A stretch of DNA of 55,476 nt from Rhodoglobus sp. (GTDB taxonomy: Bacteria; Actinomycetota; Actinomycetes; Actinomycetales; Microbacteriaceae), in contig JAODAV010000021.1 of NCBI GenBank assembly GCA_025463605.1, forward strand, positions 1-55,476, read 5' to 3'. How positions within the stretch are numbered: the stretch's first letter is position 1; each line of letters opens with the position of its first letter. Under the pieces are notes generated by a model, which saw only the letters and a list, made by a program, of their open reading frames with translations, was not told the origin of the DNA and searched no databases. The translations under genes and the position numbers were made by a program. This document shows positions 7,251-15,618 of the stretch, piece by piece.

Positions 7251-9652
7251 GAAGCGGGCTCAATGCGGATGATCGCGCTCGCCGCAGCGCGCACCGACGG
7301 GTCGGCATCGAGCGGCTGGTCGACGCGAACGACGATCCCCTCGGGGCTCGCGAGCAGCTCGTCGAGCGTGAACTCCACCTCGAAGGTCAGCGCGAGTTTC
7401 GACGACGCCCAGTCGACTTCGCATCCTCCCTCGAAGGTGAGGCTTGCGGGCGCGGCCTGCACACTGCCCGACAGCCGGATGCTCTCGTCGAGGCGCAGCG
7501 CCGGCAGCGCCTCCTCACCGAAGATGATCGGCTCGCCACCGAAGCATCCCCCCGCGTGCGGGCCCACGACGGTCAGCTCCCCCGCCCGGAGCGTGAGGAA
7601 CGCGGCCTGGTTGGATTCGCCGCTGAAGTAGGCGTCGCTGTTGAGCCGATAGGTGATAAGCAGCGGCACGACCATTGGCCGGATGACCACACGAGACGCC
7701 GCGCCCCACAACATGGGCGAGCCGGGTGGCCCCCAGGTGGTGACCCGGCCCATGCCATCCGTCAGCTCGATCACGGCCTGGTACTCGGCGCCCGCGCAGA
7801 GCCCGTCGAAGGTGACGGCCGCGGCGCCCGTCCAGTCGGTTTCGATCTCGCCGGAAAGGATGCCCGTGCGCTCGAGCACGGCGCCCGGTCGAGTGCAGGG
7901 CACGCCCCCGTCCGGCGCGACGAGTCGCGCGACGTAAGCGGACCCCTCGTCAGCGCGGAACCGCAGCAGAGCCTGCGCGGATCGCGTATCGACCGCGAAG
8001 GCGCTCTGCCGCAGAAGTGCCGTTCCGACGTCCAGCTGCACACCGGGCTGGCGCGGGGCTACCGTGTCGACCACGGGCGCCACCGTGGTCGAGGTCGCTC
8101 CGTTGCGGTTGCCCTGCGACCACACCACTCGCACGACGGCCGAGCCGCGAGAACCCTGCACGGGGTAGTAGGAGTCGAGCGGCGTGAGACACGAGCCCCT
8201 GCACTCTGCGGCTCGCCCCAGGTCGAGCGACGTGCGCGTCACCGGGGCCTGTCCGTAGGCGATTTCGACCGTGAACGCACTGCGGTCCCCGAAGCTCAGC
8301 GGCAGAACGCCGCGGCCAGGGGAGACCGCGGCTGCCCCCGAGCCCAGCACATCCGTCGTGTCGCACAGCACGCGCGAAGGCCGGAACTCCTGCGCGACCC
8401 TCGAGTAGAGCGCGAACCCCGGAACTCGGAATTCCCCGCACCGCTGGCCCCCGGGAAGGTACCCGCGCACACTCCAGTCGGGGAGCAGGAGACCTGCCAC
8501 GCTGTCGACGCTCACCGACGGCAGCAGCCGGTCGGCCGTCTCGACGATCGTCTCGGCGTGGTACTGCACCGCGCCGAAGCCGACCGGCCGCACGTCGACG
8601 CACAACGACATCGTGATGCCCTCGTTGACGTCGAGGGCGATGGTCGTGCGCTCGGCGAAGGCGGGGTCGTAATTGGCGGCCGCGAGATCCTCGGCGCCCA
8701 TCGTCGACGTGACAGTGACGAGCTGGCGCACGAACAGGTCGTATCCCGCGACCACAGGATCGCACGCCGGATCGTCATCGGCGTTGAGCACGTTGGTGGA
8801 GACGACGACGGTTTCACCCTGCCGGTGCGGCACCGTAACGGCGATCAGGTCGGGCGTGGGCGCGAACACCACGGCCGGGGGCCGCACCGCCGCACCGCTC
8901 GGATCGAATGCGAGTTGCCGGGAGTCGCGTGTGCCGTTCACCCCCACAACGTGAACGTGCGCTGTGTGAACGCTCGACTCCGCCAAAGGAGGCAGGGGCA
9001 CGCAATTGAGGATGGTCGCCCACTGCCCCTGAAAGCCGGAGGCCGCCGCCATGGGTAGCTCGCGATCCCAGTTGGCGCGCTCGGCGGCATCCGTCTCATC
9101 GACGACCCTGACGGCGCTCTCGGTTGCCGCCCAGTAGTCGACGGTCACGGTGACCGGTTGGTTGGTGACGACCGCGAGCACGGGTGCGACGGTCGAATCG
9201 CACTGGTCGCTAGACGGCGAGATGAGGGCCGAGCGGATGCGCACGGGCGGCAGCGCGGAGCCGACAGTCGCGGGAGCGCCGACCGGGCATCCGTCGACCG
9301 CACCGATTCCGCAGGCGTCGACCCCCGCGATGAGGCCGTAGCGCGGTGCGAGGTCGGCGGCCGCCGACTGGGGGTCGAGCGCCGCGCCCACGGCGGTCAC
9401 GAATGCGGCCACGTCGGCCCGGATGGTGTCGGCGGTCACCCCGATCGGTACCTCGCGCGAGCCCGTGGGCACGAAGTCGATCTGGGATGCAACATCGCGG
9501 GCCGGCAGCGGCTGAGAGATCTGGGCCTGCACGACGACCGGCTCGGCTGCCTCGCGCGGGGTCGCGAGCGACCGACCCGCGATACCGCCGACGCTTGCGA
9601 GCACCACCGCGAGAGATACCGCGACGACGGGCCGCACCCACGCCCGCGTCAT
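7247..9652 (-). CDS. large exported multi-domain protein of the ECF module (copy 1)
   Basis: An 801-residue protein with a signal anchor (MTRAWVRPVVAVSLAVVLAS) and a long exported beta-rich region with about 20 cysteines, many in likely pairs. I chose the ATG at 9652 because it forms a TGATG overlap with the stop of the upstream gene; a longer frame extends to 9688 but lacks a better start. It is paralogous to the 859-residue product at the end of the operon (shared GAAVRPP block and similar repeat spacing). No catalytic motif is recognised. Surface location is inferred from the signal anchor and composition. Confidence 0.75.
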   Translation of the reverse strand: MTRAWVRPVVAVSLAVVLASVGGIAGRSLATPREAAEPVVVQAQISQPLPARDVASQIDFVPTGSREVPIGVTADTIRADVAAFVTAVGAALDPQSAAADLAPRYGLIAGVDACGIGAVDGCPVGAPATVGSALPPVRIRSALISPSSDQCDSTVAPVLAVVTNQPVTVTVDYWAATESAVRVVDETDAAERANWDRELPMAAASGFQGQWATILNCVPLPPLAESSVHTAHVHVVGVNGTRDSRQLAFDPSGAAVRPPAVVFAPTPDLIAVTVPHRQGETVVVSTNVLNADDDPACDPVVAGYDLFVRQLVTVTSTMGAEDLAAANYDPAFAERTTIALDVNEGITMSLCVDVRPVGFGAVQYHAETIVETADRLLPSVSVDSVAGLLLPDWSVRGYLPGGQRCGEFRVPGFALYSRVAQEFRPSRVLCDTTDVLGSGAAAVSPGRGVLPLSFGDRSAFTVEIAYGQAPVTRTSLDLGRAAECRGSCLTPLDSYYPVQGSRGSAVVRVVWSQGNRNGATSTTVAPVVDTVAPRQPGVQLDVGTALLRQSAFAVDTRSAQALLRFRADEGSAYVARLVAPDGGVPCTRPGAVLERTGILSGEIETDWTGAAAVTFDGLCAGAEYQAVIELTDGMGRVTTWGPPGSPMLWGAASRVVIRPMVVPLLITYRLNSDAYFSGESNQAAFLTLRAGELTVVGPHAGGCFGGEPIIFGEEALPALRLDESIRLSGSVQAAPASLTFEGGCEVDWASSKLALTFEVEFTLDELLASPEGIVVRVDQPLDADPSVRAAASAIIRIEPAS

Positions 9653-10044
9653 CAGGGCACAGGCCCTTCGACCACGGGCACGATGCATTCGTCGATCGGC
9701 AGCCTGTCGATTGCGGTCGCGTCGTCGGAGGTGAGTGCGACAGCGGAAACCCAGACCGTCTCGTACTGCTTGCCCGGGATGCGCACCGCGAGGTACGCGC
9801 CGTCAGCGGTGCGCGCCGTCACGAACACGCGCTCGCTCGGCGTGAACTGCGCCACGGGCTCGCCGCCGGGGCAGTCGAGGGCAGGGGTTCCCCCGGCGAC
9901 TGCACCCACGAGGCCGAGGTCGACGGCAAGCGGGTCGGGCCGGCCGAGCATGCCCGCGAGCCCTGCGAGAAACAGGAGCACTCCGAACCCTACGGCACCG
10001 CCGAGCCACGACACCCAGCGCGAGGCGGATCCGGCGCGTGCCAT
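9652..10044 (-). CDS. small membrane protein with exported SH3-like domain, first gene of the ECF module
   Basis: A 130-residue protein with one transmembrane helix (about residues 9-33) and an exported domain beginning at ALDCPGGEPVAQFTPSERVFVTAR. That domain aligns with the SH3-like part of the 313-residue protein three genes downstream (CPGG, then VWVSAVAL against VWLPIGVV). The ATG at 10044 is chosen over the upstream in-frame ATG at 10095 because GAGGAGG lies 8 bp before it. Unlike its paralog it has almost no cytoplasmic N-terminus, so it is unlikely to bind the sigma factor. Function unknown; ligand or cell-wall sensing is possible. Confidence 0.75.
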   Translation of the reverse strand: MARAGSASRWVSWLGGAVGFGVLLFLAGLAGMLGRPDPLAVDLGLVGAVAGGTPALDCPGGEPVAQFTPSERVFVTARTADGAYLAVRIPGKQYETVWVSAVALTSDDATAIDRLPIDECIVPVVEGPVP

Positions 10045-10100
10045 AGTCGTCGCCTCCTCACTCAGCCGCAGGAACGACACGAAAGAGAGCCGCACTCACG

Positions 10101-10116
10101 GTTCGGTGAGCCGAAC
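10101..10116. promoter_or_regulatory. inverted repeat in the divergent promoter region of the ECF module
   Basis: A perfect 6-4-6 inverted repeat (GTTCGG, TGAG, CCGAAC) lies 57 bp upstream of the first gene of the sigma-factor module and 42 bp upstream of the divergent DUF3052 gene. It could be a protein-binding site or part of an ECF promoter. No other copy was noticed. Confidence 0.35.
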
Positions 10117-10158
10117 GTATCAGCCGACCGCCCGCGGCGCGAGTGGGAGAATACCGTC

Positions 10159-10557
10159 GTGGACGCCGGCTACTCGGGAACCCCCCAGCTCAAGAAACTC
10201 GGAATCATCCCCGGCGTGCGCCTCGCCGTCGTGGGCGCTCCCCCCGGGTGGACGTTCGAAAGCGAGCCGGATGCCTCGGTGCCGGCGCCCGGGGACTCCG
10301 CCGCCGACGTCGTGCTGGCTTTCGCTCGCACGGCGGACGACGTGCGCGGGGTGATCGTGAGCCAGGGCGAGCGCATCCGGCCATCTGGTGCACTGTGGAT
10401 CGCGTGGCCGCGCAAGGCCGGGGGACACGTGGGCGAAGTGACCGAGAACCTGCTGCGCGACGTGGCGCTTCCGCTCGGATTGGTCGACGTGAAGGTCGCC
10501 GCGCTCGACGCGGACTGGTCGGCGCTGAAGCTCGTGTGGCGGCGCGAGAACCGCTAG
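10159..10557 (+). CDS. DUF3052 family protein
   Basis: A 132-residue protein beginning AGYSGTPQLKKLGIIPGVRLAVVGAPPGW, the pattern I recall for DUF3052, a common actinobacterial family of unknown function. The GTG start is preceded by GGGAGA at a suitable distance. The sequence alternates short strands and helices as in a small Rossmann-like fold (VVLAFARTADDVRGVI, GALWIAWPRKAGGHVGEV). It is divergent from the ECF module, and its stop overlaps the stop of the convergent membrane-protein gene by 4 bp. Confidence 0.82.
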   Translation: MDAGYSGTPQLKKLGIIPGVRLAVVGAPPGWTFESEPDASVPAPGDSAADVVLAFARTADDVRGVIVSQGERIRPSGALWIAWPRKAGGHVGEVTENLLRDVALPLGLVDVKVAALDADWSALKLVWRRENR

Positions 10558-11030
10558 CGGCGAGCGCGGGATGATCCCGCGGGGCGTCCCCAGCGCACCG
10601 CGTAGATGAACAGCACACCGATCGCCGTCGCGAGCCCGAGGCACACGATGATCGGAGCGAGACCCATGAGCACCTGCATGGTGACGAAGTCGAAGTCGGC
10701 TTGGTTCTGGGTGCTCGCGAACAGGTCGCGCATGCGCGAGATGAGGTAGAGACCGCCTCCGACGAGCGCGAGAGCGACGACGCCGAGCGCGATGAGGAAC
10801 GGATTGGCGCGCCGCGCCGGCACATCGTCGGCGTCGTCGAACTCGTCGACGCGGTCATCGTGCTCGACCCGGCGGGCCGGCTGTTCCTGCTCGGAGACGC
10901 GGTGCTGCACGGGCGTCTCCACACGAGGCTTGGCGTTGGTTGCCGGAGCGCTCGTCGGCACCGGACCGTCGTAACCGCGCTGGAAGGCGGGGTCGAACCG
11001 GGGGTCGAAGCGGTCGTCGTCGGCGCTCAT
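10554..11030 (-). CDS. two-helix membrane protein with acidic cytoplasmic N-terminus
   Basis: A 158-residue protein. The first 74 residues are polar, acidic and probably disordered (DDRFDPRFDPAFQRGYDG). They are followed by two hydrophobic segments at about 76-97 and 119-144 and a basic tail. This layout is common among small actinobacterial membrane proteins of unknown function. Its 3' end overlaps the convergent DUF3052 gene by 4 bp, and a 33-bp gap separates it from the next gene upstream. Confidence 0.7.
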   Translation of the reverse strand: MSADDDRFDPRFDPAFQRGYDGPVPTSAPATNAKPRVETPVQHRVSEQEQPARRVEHDDRVDEFDDADDVPARRANPFLIALGVVALALVGGGLYLISRMRDLFASTQNQADFDFVTMQVLMGLAPIIVCLGLATAIGVLFIYAVRWGRPAGSSRARR

Positions 11031-11063
11031 GGTTTCACGGTAGCACCGACGCTCACCGGGCGA

Positions 11064-11426
11064 TCAGGAGTTGATGATCCAGACGAGGTAGCCGAACCAG
11101 ATGAGCGGGATCGCAAGCAGGACAACGGCGATCGCGATCCATCCCATGACCCTCCCGACGGGGCGCGGCCTCGTGACCGCCGCGATGGCGAAGGCGAGAC
11201 CGACGAGGAAGAACACCGGAAAGAACAGCAGCCCACCGAAGGCGATGAGCCCATAGGCCCAAGCCTCGACCGTCGGGTTTGCGCCGTTCTGAGCTGCCTG
11301 GTTCTGCACGACGGCGGACAGCACGTTGAGAGTGAAGAGGAACGGCAGGGGAATCGCGACGGCGATGAGCGCGAGAATGCCCCAAATGCGCCCGGGTTTC
11401 GCCGGCGCCCGAGTGATGGTGGTCAT
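11064..11426 (-). CDS. small membrane protein translationally coupled to treZ
   Basis: A 120-residue protein with three hydrophobic segments (about residues 15-40, 55-82 and 90-117). The ATG at 11426 overlaps the treZ stop as ATGA, so it is read as the last gene of the trehalose operon. An in-frame TTG at 11432 is less likely. No motif ties it to trehalose; linkage may be incidental to the odd extended treZ tail just upstream. Function unknown. Confidence 0.68.
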   Translation of the reverse strand: MTTITRAPAKPGRIWGILALIAVAIPLPFLFTLNVLSAVVQNQAAQNGANPTVEAWAYGLIAFGGLLFFPVFFLVGLAFAIAAVTRPRPVGRVMGWIAIAVVLLAIPLIWFGYLVWIINS

Positions 11427-13351
11427 GCGCAAACTTTAGCCCGGGCGCCGAGAGGCCGCTCTTCGTCGTCTGCAGACCGCTCGCGACCGGCAGCGCGGTG
11501 CTGTCTCGCCTCCCCATTTGTGTGCACCCCACCCGCAGACTCCGCAATCGCGCTCCCGCGGGGCAACTCCGCCGAGCCCCGCGAGCCGCGAGCCGCGAAC
11601 CGCGAGCGGTGAGGCGTCGCGGTCGCGACGACTGCGGCACTGCGAGCAGGCAGGCGCACCGAATCGTCCCCGAGGCGGGGCGAGCCCGATGTCGCGAGCA
11701 GGATGCCCGTACTCCCCGGCACCGCCACCTCGCGCTTCTCTTCGCTGAAGTTGAGCACGACACTCGCCCCTGGGCGGTCAAGCCGGAACCACTTCTCGCT
11801 CTCGCTCCATTCGCAATGCACCGTGCCGAACGACTCGTCACGAAAGCCCGGCACCGTCGACCGCAATGACGCGAGCGACCGGTACAGGTCGAGCAGTCGG
11901 GCATGCTCGGGTCGCTCGAGCTCCGACCAGTCCAGCTTGGAGCGCTCGAACGTCTGTGGGTCTTGCGGGTCGGGCACGGTTGCGGGGTCCCAGCCCATTT
12001 TCTCGAACTCGGCGATGCGGCCTTCTGCCGTCACTCGTCCCAGTTCGGGTTCCGGATGCGATGTGAAGAACTGCCACGGCGTTGACGCGCCCCACTCCTC
12101 CCCCATGAAGATCATGGGCGTGAACGGGCCGAGCATCGTGAGCACGGCGGCGAGCTGAAGCCCGCGCTCGTCGAGCGTCGTCGGCAGGCGATCGCCTGCC
12201 GCGCGGTTGCCGATCTGGTCGTGGTCTTGTGTGAAAGTCACGAGTCGCCAGGTCGGCGTCGACTGGAGGTCGATGGGCGTGCCGTGGTTGCGCTCCCGAA
12301 AGGAGGAGTAGGTACCGTCGTGGAAGAAGCCGCGACCGGTGACCTTGCCGAGGGCAGCGAGCGAGTCGAAGTCGGCGTAGTAGCCCGACGTCTCGCCGGT
12401 GAGGTTCACATGCGCGGCGTGATGGTAGTCGTCGCTCCACTGCGCGGTGAGGCCGTAGCCGCCCTCCGCCCTCGGCGTGATGAGCTTCGGGTCGTTGAGG
12501 TCGGACTCGGCGATGAGGGTCAGCGGCCGGCCGAGTTCTGCGGCGAGGGCATCCACTCGCTCGGCGAGCTCGTGCAGCACGTGTTTCTCGGTGGGGTCGC
12601 GAAGTGCGTGCACAGCGTCGAGGCGCAAGCCGTCGGCGTGGTAGTCGCGCAGCCACATGAGGGCGTTGCCGATGATGTACTCGCGCACTTCGGCCTCTGC
12701 GAGATTGACGGTAGCGCCCCACGTGTTGGCGCTCGACTCGTCGAGGTATGGGCCGAATCGGGGCAGGTAGTTGCCGCTCGGCCCGAGGTGGTTGTAGACG
12801 ACATCCTGGATGACGGCGAGCCCGCGCGCGTGGCACGCGTCGACGAAGCGCTGGTAGGCGGGCGGCCCACCGTACTGCTCGTGCACGGCGTACCACAGCA
12901 CGCCGTCATAGCCCCAGTTGTGAGTGCCGTTGAACGCGTTGACGGGCAGCAGCTCGACGAAGCTCACGCCCAACCGCACGAGGTGATCGAGCCGCTCGAG
13001 CGCAGAATCCAGGGTTCCGAGCTCGGTGAACGTGCCGATGTGGAGTTCGTAGATGACGCCGTCGCGCAATTCGCGCCCGCGCCATCCCGAGTCGGCCCAT
13101 TCGTGGAGCGCCGGATCGTAGGTGCGCGACAGACCGTGCACTCCGTCGGGCTGGCGCCTCGATCGGGGATCGGGCAGCGGCGTCGTGTCGTCGTCGAGCA
13201 GGTAACCGTAGTCGACATGGGGGAGCCACTCCACGGGCTCGACGGGTGACCACCACGCACCGTCCCCACGCGCGAACTCGACCGCTTGCCCGTCGATCAC
13301 CGCGCCGAGGCGATCGGGGTGCGGTGCCCAGACCTCGAAGGAGCCGGTCAT
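11423..13351 (-). CDS. treZ: malto-oligosyltrehalose trehalohydrolase
   Basis: GH13 enzyme that releases trehalose from maltooligosyl-trehalose, the last step of the TreY-TreZ route. A short N-terminal beta-domain (about 1-85) precedes the (beta/alpha)8 barrel. The catalytic triad is readable: Asp245 ([10 protein letters not shown]), Glu282 (LIAESDLND) and Asp378 ([10 protein letters not shown]). The ATG overlaps the treY stop by 4 bp. The protein is 642 residues, longer than the usual 570-590. After the normal C-terminal beta-domain (ending near residue 578, [10 protein letters not shown]) comes an Arg/Ser-rich tail of about 64 residues encoded over a heptamer repeat, which looks like read-through of former intergenic sequence. 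Confidence 0.95.
   Translation of the reverse strand: MTGSFEVWAPHPDRLGAVIDGQAVEFARGDGAWWSPVEPVEWLPHVDYGYLLDDDTTPLPDPRSRRQPDGVHGLSRTYDPALHEWADSGWRGRELRDGVIYELHIGTFTELGTLDSALERLDHLVRLGVSFVELLPVNAFNGTHNWGYDGVLWYAVHEQYGGPPAYQRFVDACHARGLAVIQDVVYNHLGPSGNYLPRFGPYLDESSANTWGATVNLAEAEVREYIIGNALMWLRDYHADGLRLDAVHALRDPTEKHVLHELAERVDALAAELGRPLTLIAESDLNDPKLITPRAEGGYGLTAQWSDDYHHAAHVNLTGETSGYYADFDSLAALGKVTGRGFFHDGTYSSFRERNHGTPIDLQSTPTWRLVTFTQDHDQIGNRAAGDRLPTTLDERGLQLAAVLTMLGPFTPMIFMGEEWGASTPWQFFTSHPEPELGRVTAEGRIAEFEKMGWDPATVPDPQDPQTFERSKLDWSELERPEHARLLDLYRSLASLRSTVPGFRDESFGTVHCEWSESEKWFRLDRPGASVVLNFSEEKREVAVPGSTGILLATSGSPRLGDDSVRLPARSAAVVATATPHRSRFAARGSRGSAELPRGSAIAESAGGVHTNGEARQHRAAGRERSADDEERPLGARAKVCA
11581..11608. 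repeat. short tandem heptamer repeat within the treZ tail
   Basis: Four head-to-tail copies of a 7-base unit, GCGAGCC, GCGAGCC, GCGAACC, GCGAGCG. Seven is not a multiple of three, so gain or loss of a unit would shift the treZ tail frame. It lies where the conserved TreZ domain has already ended. Confidence 0.6.
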
Positions 13352-15618
13352 CGCGTCGTCGCGAGCAGGGCGACGGGATAGCGCTCGAGCGCCTCGCCGA
13401 GACGCAACTCCCCGCCGTCGTAGGTGCGGTCGGTGAGCACGTCGATGACCGGCCGGTTCGGGAGCAGCACGCGCGTGTCTCCCCAGCCGCCCCGCGCGGC
13501 GAGTCGCACCGGCAGCCTGGTGGCGATGGTCACGGCGCCGCCACGGTCGAACGCGATCGCGTGCTCGGCAGCCTCACCCACGACGCTGAGGGCGGCGTAC
13601 CGCGTGAACAGCTCCTGTCGATCGCGTCGCAGGCGCAGGGCTCGCGCAGTGACGAGCAGCTTGGCGGCTCCCGTCTCATCGATGGGCGGATGCGCGCCCG
13701 CGTCGACCGCGGCGAGCAGCAGCCTGCGCAGATCGAAGTCGACCTCCCGGCGGTTATCGGGGTCGACGAGCGAGGTCTCCCACAGTTCGCTGCCCTGGTA
13801 GACATCCGGCACCCCCGGCGCGGTGAGCTGGATGACCTTGGCCGACAGCGAGTTCGACCACCCCGGTGCGGCAACGAGGTCGACGACGGACGCGAGAGTG
13901 GCGGAGACCTCTGGGTCGTCGAACGCACTGTCGACGAGCGCGTGCATGCGCGACTCGAACCCCTCGTCGGGGTCGGCCCACCCCGTCGAATTGCCCGCCT
14001 CCCGGGCAGCCTTCTCGGCGTAGGCGTGCAATCGCTCGCGCGATGCCGGCCACGCCCCCACGATCGACTCCCACAACAGGTTCTCGAGGGGAGCGTCATC
14101 GAGCGACGCCGCCCGGCGGAACGCCTCCATCGCGCGCTCCCACTCCTCCGGTACTTCCGAGAGCACGTCGATGCGCGCGCGCACATCCTCTCCGCGCTTG
14201 GTGTCGTGCGTCGAAAGGGTCGTGAGTGACGCCGGGAACACCGCGTGGCGCGCCTCCTGCCGCCGATGGAACTCACCGACGCCGATCGAGAACTCCGAAG
14301 GGTCTGCCCCGACCTCGGTCAGTGAGCTGAGCCGGGTGTACCGGTAGAAGGCCGTGTCCTCGACGCCTTTCGCCATCACCATGCCCGTCGTCTGCTGCAT
14401 CCGCTGCGCTGCGGGAGACCTGGGGTCGGTGAGGTGCACGAGCACGTCGTCGATTGTGCTCGCCAGATCAGGGCGACGCCGGGCCGCCGCGTCGGCCGCC
14501 TGTTCGAGGTGCTCGCGACCATGCGGCAGGTAGCTGCGATACACCGGGAAACTCGCCGCGAGCTCGGCGATCACTTCATCCGCTCGATCGATGCCGGGGA
14601 GGGAGCGAGCGATCCGAAGGATCTCCGACCTCAGGATGCCGTCGGCTATGGCGCGTCGGGTGTCGTGGATGAGGTCGGGCCAGGGCGGCACGTCGCCGTC
14701 CACCCGCTCGAGCGTCGGGCGACCGCGCGGATCGACGAGAACCCGGTCGATGTCGGCAAGAGCGTCGTAACCGGTCGTACCGGCGGCCTGCCAGTGGGCG
14801 GGCATCCTCTCGTCGCCTTCGAGGATCTTCTCGACCAGCACATACGCCGATCCCGTCGTACGCGCGAGGGCATCGAGGTAGCCGCCGGGGTCGAGCAGAC
14901 CGTCGGGGTGGTCTACCCGCAGCCCGTCGACGAGGCCCTCGGCGAACCATCGCGCGATCTCGGCGTGCGACTCGTCGAAGACCCACGGCTCCTCGACCCG
15001 GATGCCCGCGAGCGAGCTCACGGCGAAGAACCGGCGGTAGTTGAGTTCCTCGTTCGCGCGGCGCCAGTGGATGAGCTCGTAGTTCTGCCGAGCATGGATC
15101 TCGAGCGCATCGGCGCCGTCGTTCGCCGTACCGGGTGCGATCGGAAAGCTCAGTCCCTGGTACCGCAACTCGCCCTCGACGACCTCGAGCCGCGGCTCGG
15201 GTTCGTCCCCGAGTACCGGGATGCGCAACTTTCCGCCACCGAACTCCCAGTCGACGTCGAACGCCTCGGCGAATCGGGAGTGAATGCCGTTCTCGAGCAG
15301 GTCCCACCACCACGCATTGGCCGACGGCAGGCCGACGCCCATGTGGTTGGGCACGATGTCCACGAGCACCCCCATGCCGTTCTCGCGCGCCGCGCCCGAC
15401 AGCGCCTTAAGCCCGGCCGGGCCACCGCGAGCCCGATCGATGCGCGAGTGGTCGACCACGTCATACCCGTGGTCGGAGCCCGGCATGGCCGAGAGAATGG
15501 GCGACAAGTAGACCCAGTCGACTCCGAGGTCGTGAAGGTACTCCACCATGTCGGCGGCGGCGAAGAGGTCGAAGCCGGCGCGAACCTGCAGCCGGTACGT
15601 GGAGCGGGGAACGGTCAT
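13348..15618 (-). CDS. treY: maltooligosyl trehalose synthase
   Basis: GH13 enzyme that isomerises the reducing-end alpha-1,4 bond of a malto-oligosaccharide into alpha,alpha-1,1, giving maltooligosyl-trehalose for TreZ. The N-terminus ([20 protein letters not shown]) and the WVYLSPIL and DIVPNHMG barrel motifs are typical. Catalytic residues are Asp236 ([11 protein letters not shown]), Glu263 (LVEKIL) and the aspartate of [14 protein letters not shown] near residue 460. At 756 residues it has normal length. It overlaps treX and treZ by 4 bp each, so the three are made from one transcript in the order of the pathway. Confidence 0.96.
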   Translation of the reverse strand: MTVPRSTYRLQVRAGFDLFAAADMVEYLHDLGVDWVYLSPILSAMPGSDHGYDVVDHSRIDRARGGPAGLKALSGAARENGMGVLVDIVPNHMGVGLPSANAWWWDLLENGIHSRFAEAFDVDWEFGGGKLRIPVLGDEPEPRLEVVEGELRYQGLSFPIAPGTANDGADALEIHARQNYELIHWRRANEELNYRRFFAVSSLAGIRVEEPWVFDESHAEIARWFAEGLVDGLRVDHPDGLLDPGGYLDALARTTGSAYVLVEKILEGDERMPAHWQAAGTTGYDALADIDRVLVDPRGRPTLERVDGDVPPWPDLIHDTRRAIADGILRSEILRIARSLPGIDRADEVIAELAASFPVYRSYLPHGREHLEQAADAAARRRPDLASTIDDVLVHLTDPRSPAAQRMQQTTGMVMAKGVEDTAFYRYTRLSSLTEVGADPSEFSIGVGEFHRRQEARHAVFPASLTTLSTHDTKRGEDVRARIDVLSEVPEEWERAMEAFRRAASLDDAPLENLLWESIVGAWPASRERLHAYAEKAAREAGNSTGWADPDEGFESRMHALVDSAFDDPEVSATLASVVDLVAAPGWSNSLSAKVIQLTAPGVPDVYQGSELWETSLVDPDNRREVDFDLRRLLLAAVDAGAHPPIDETGAAKLLVTARALRLRRDRQELFTRYAALSVVGEAAEHAIAFDRGGAVTIATRLPVRLAARGGWGDTRVLLPNRPVIDVLTDRTYDGGELRLGEALERYPVALLATTR

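Noticed and set aside
11581..11608. Heptamer array considered as a CRISPR or origin iteron
   Set aside because: There are only four short imperfect units, no spacers, no cas or dnaA genes nearby, and the array lies inside a coding frame.
12221..13249. 342-codon plus-strand frame opposite treZ
   Set aside because: It is an antisense shadow of a gene with a complete GH13 catalytic triad.
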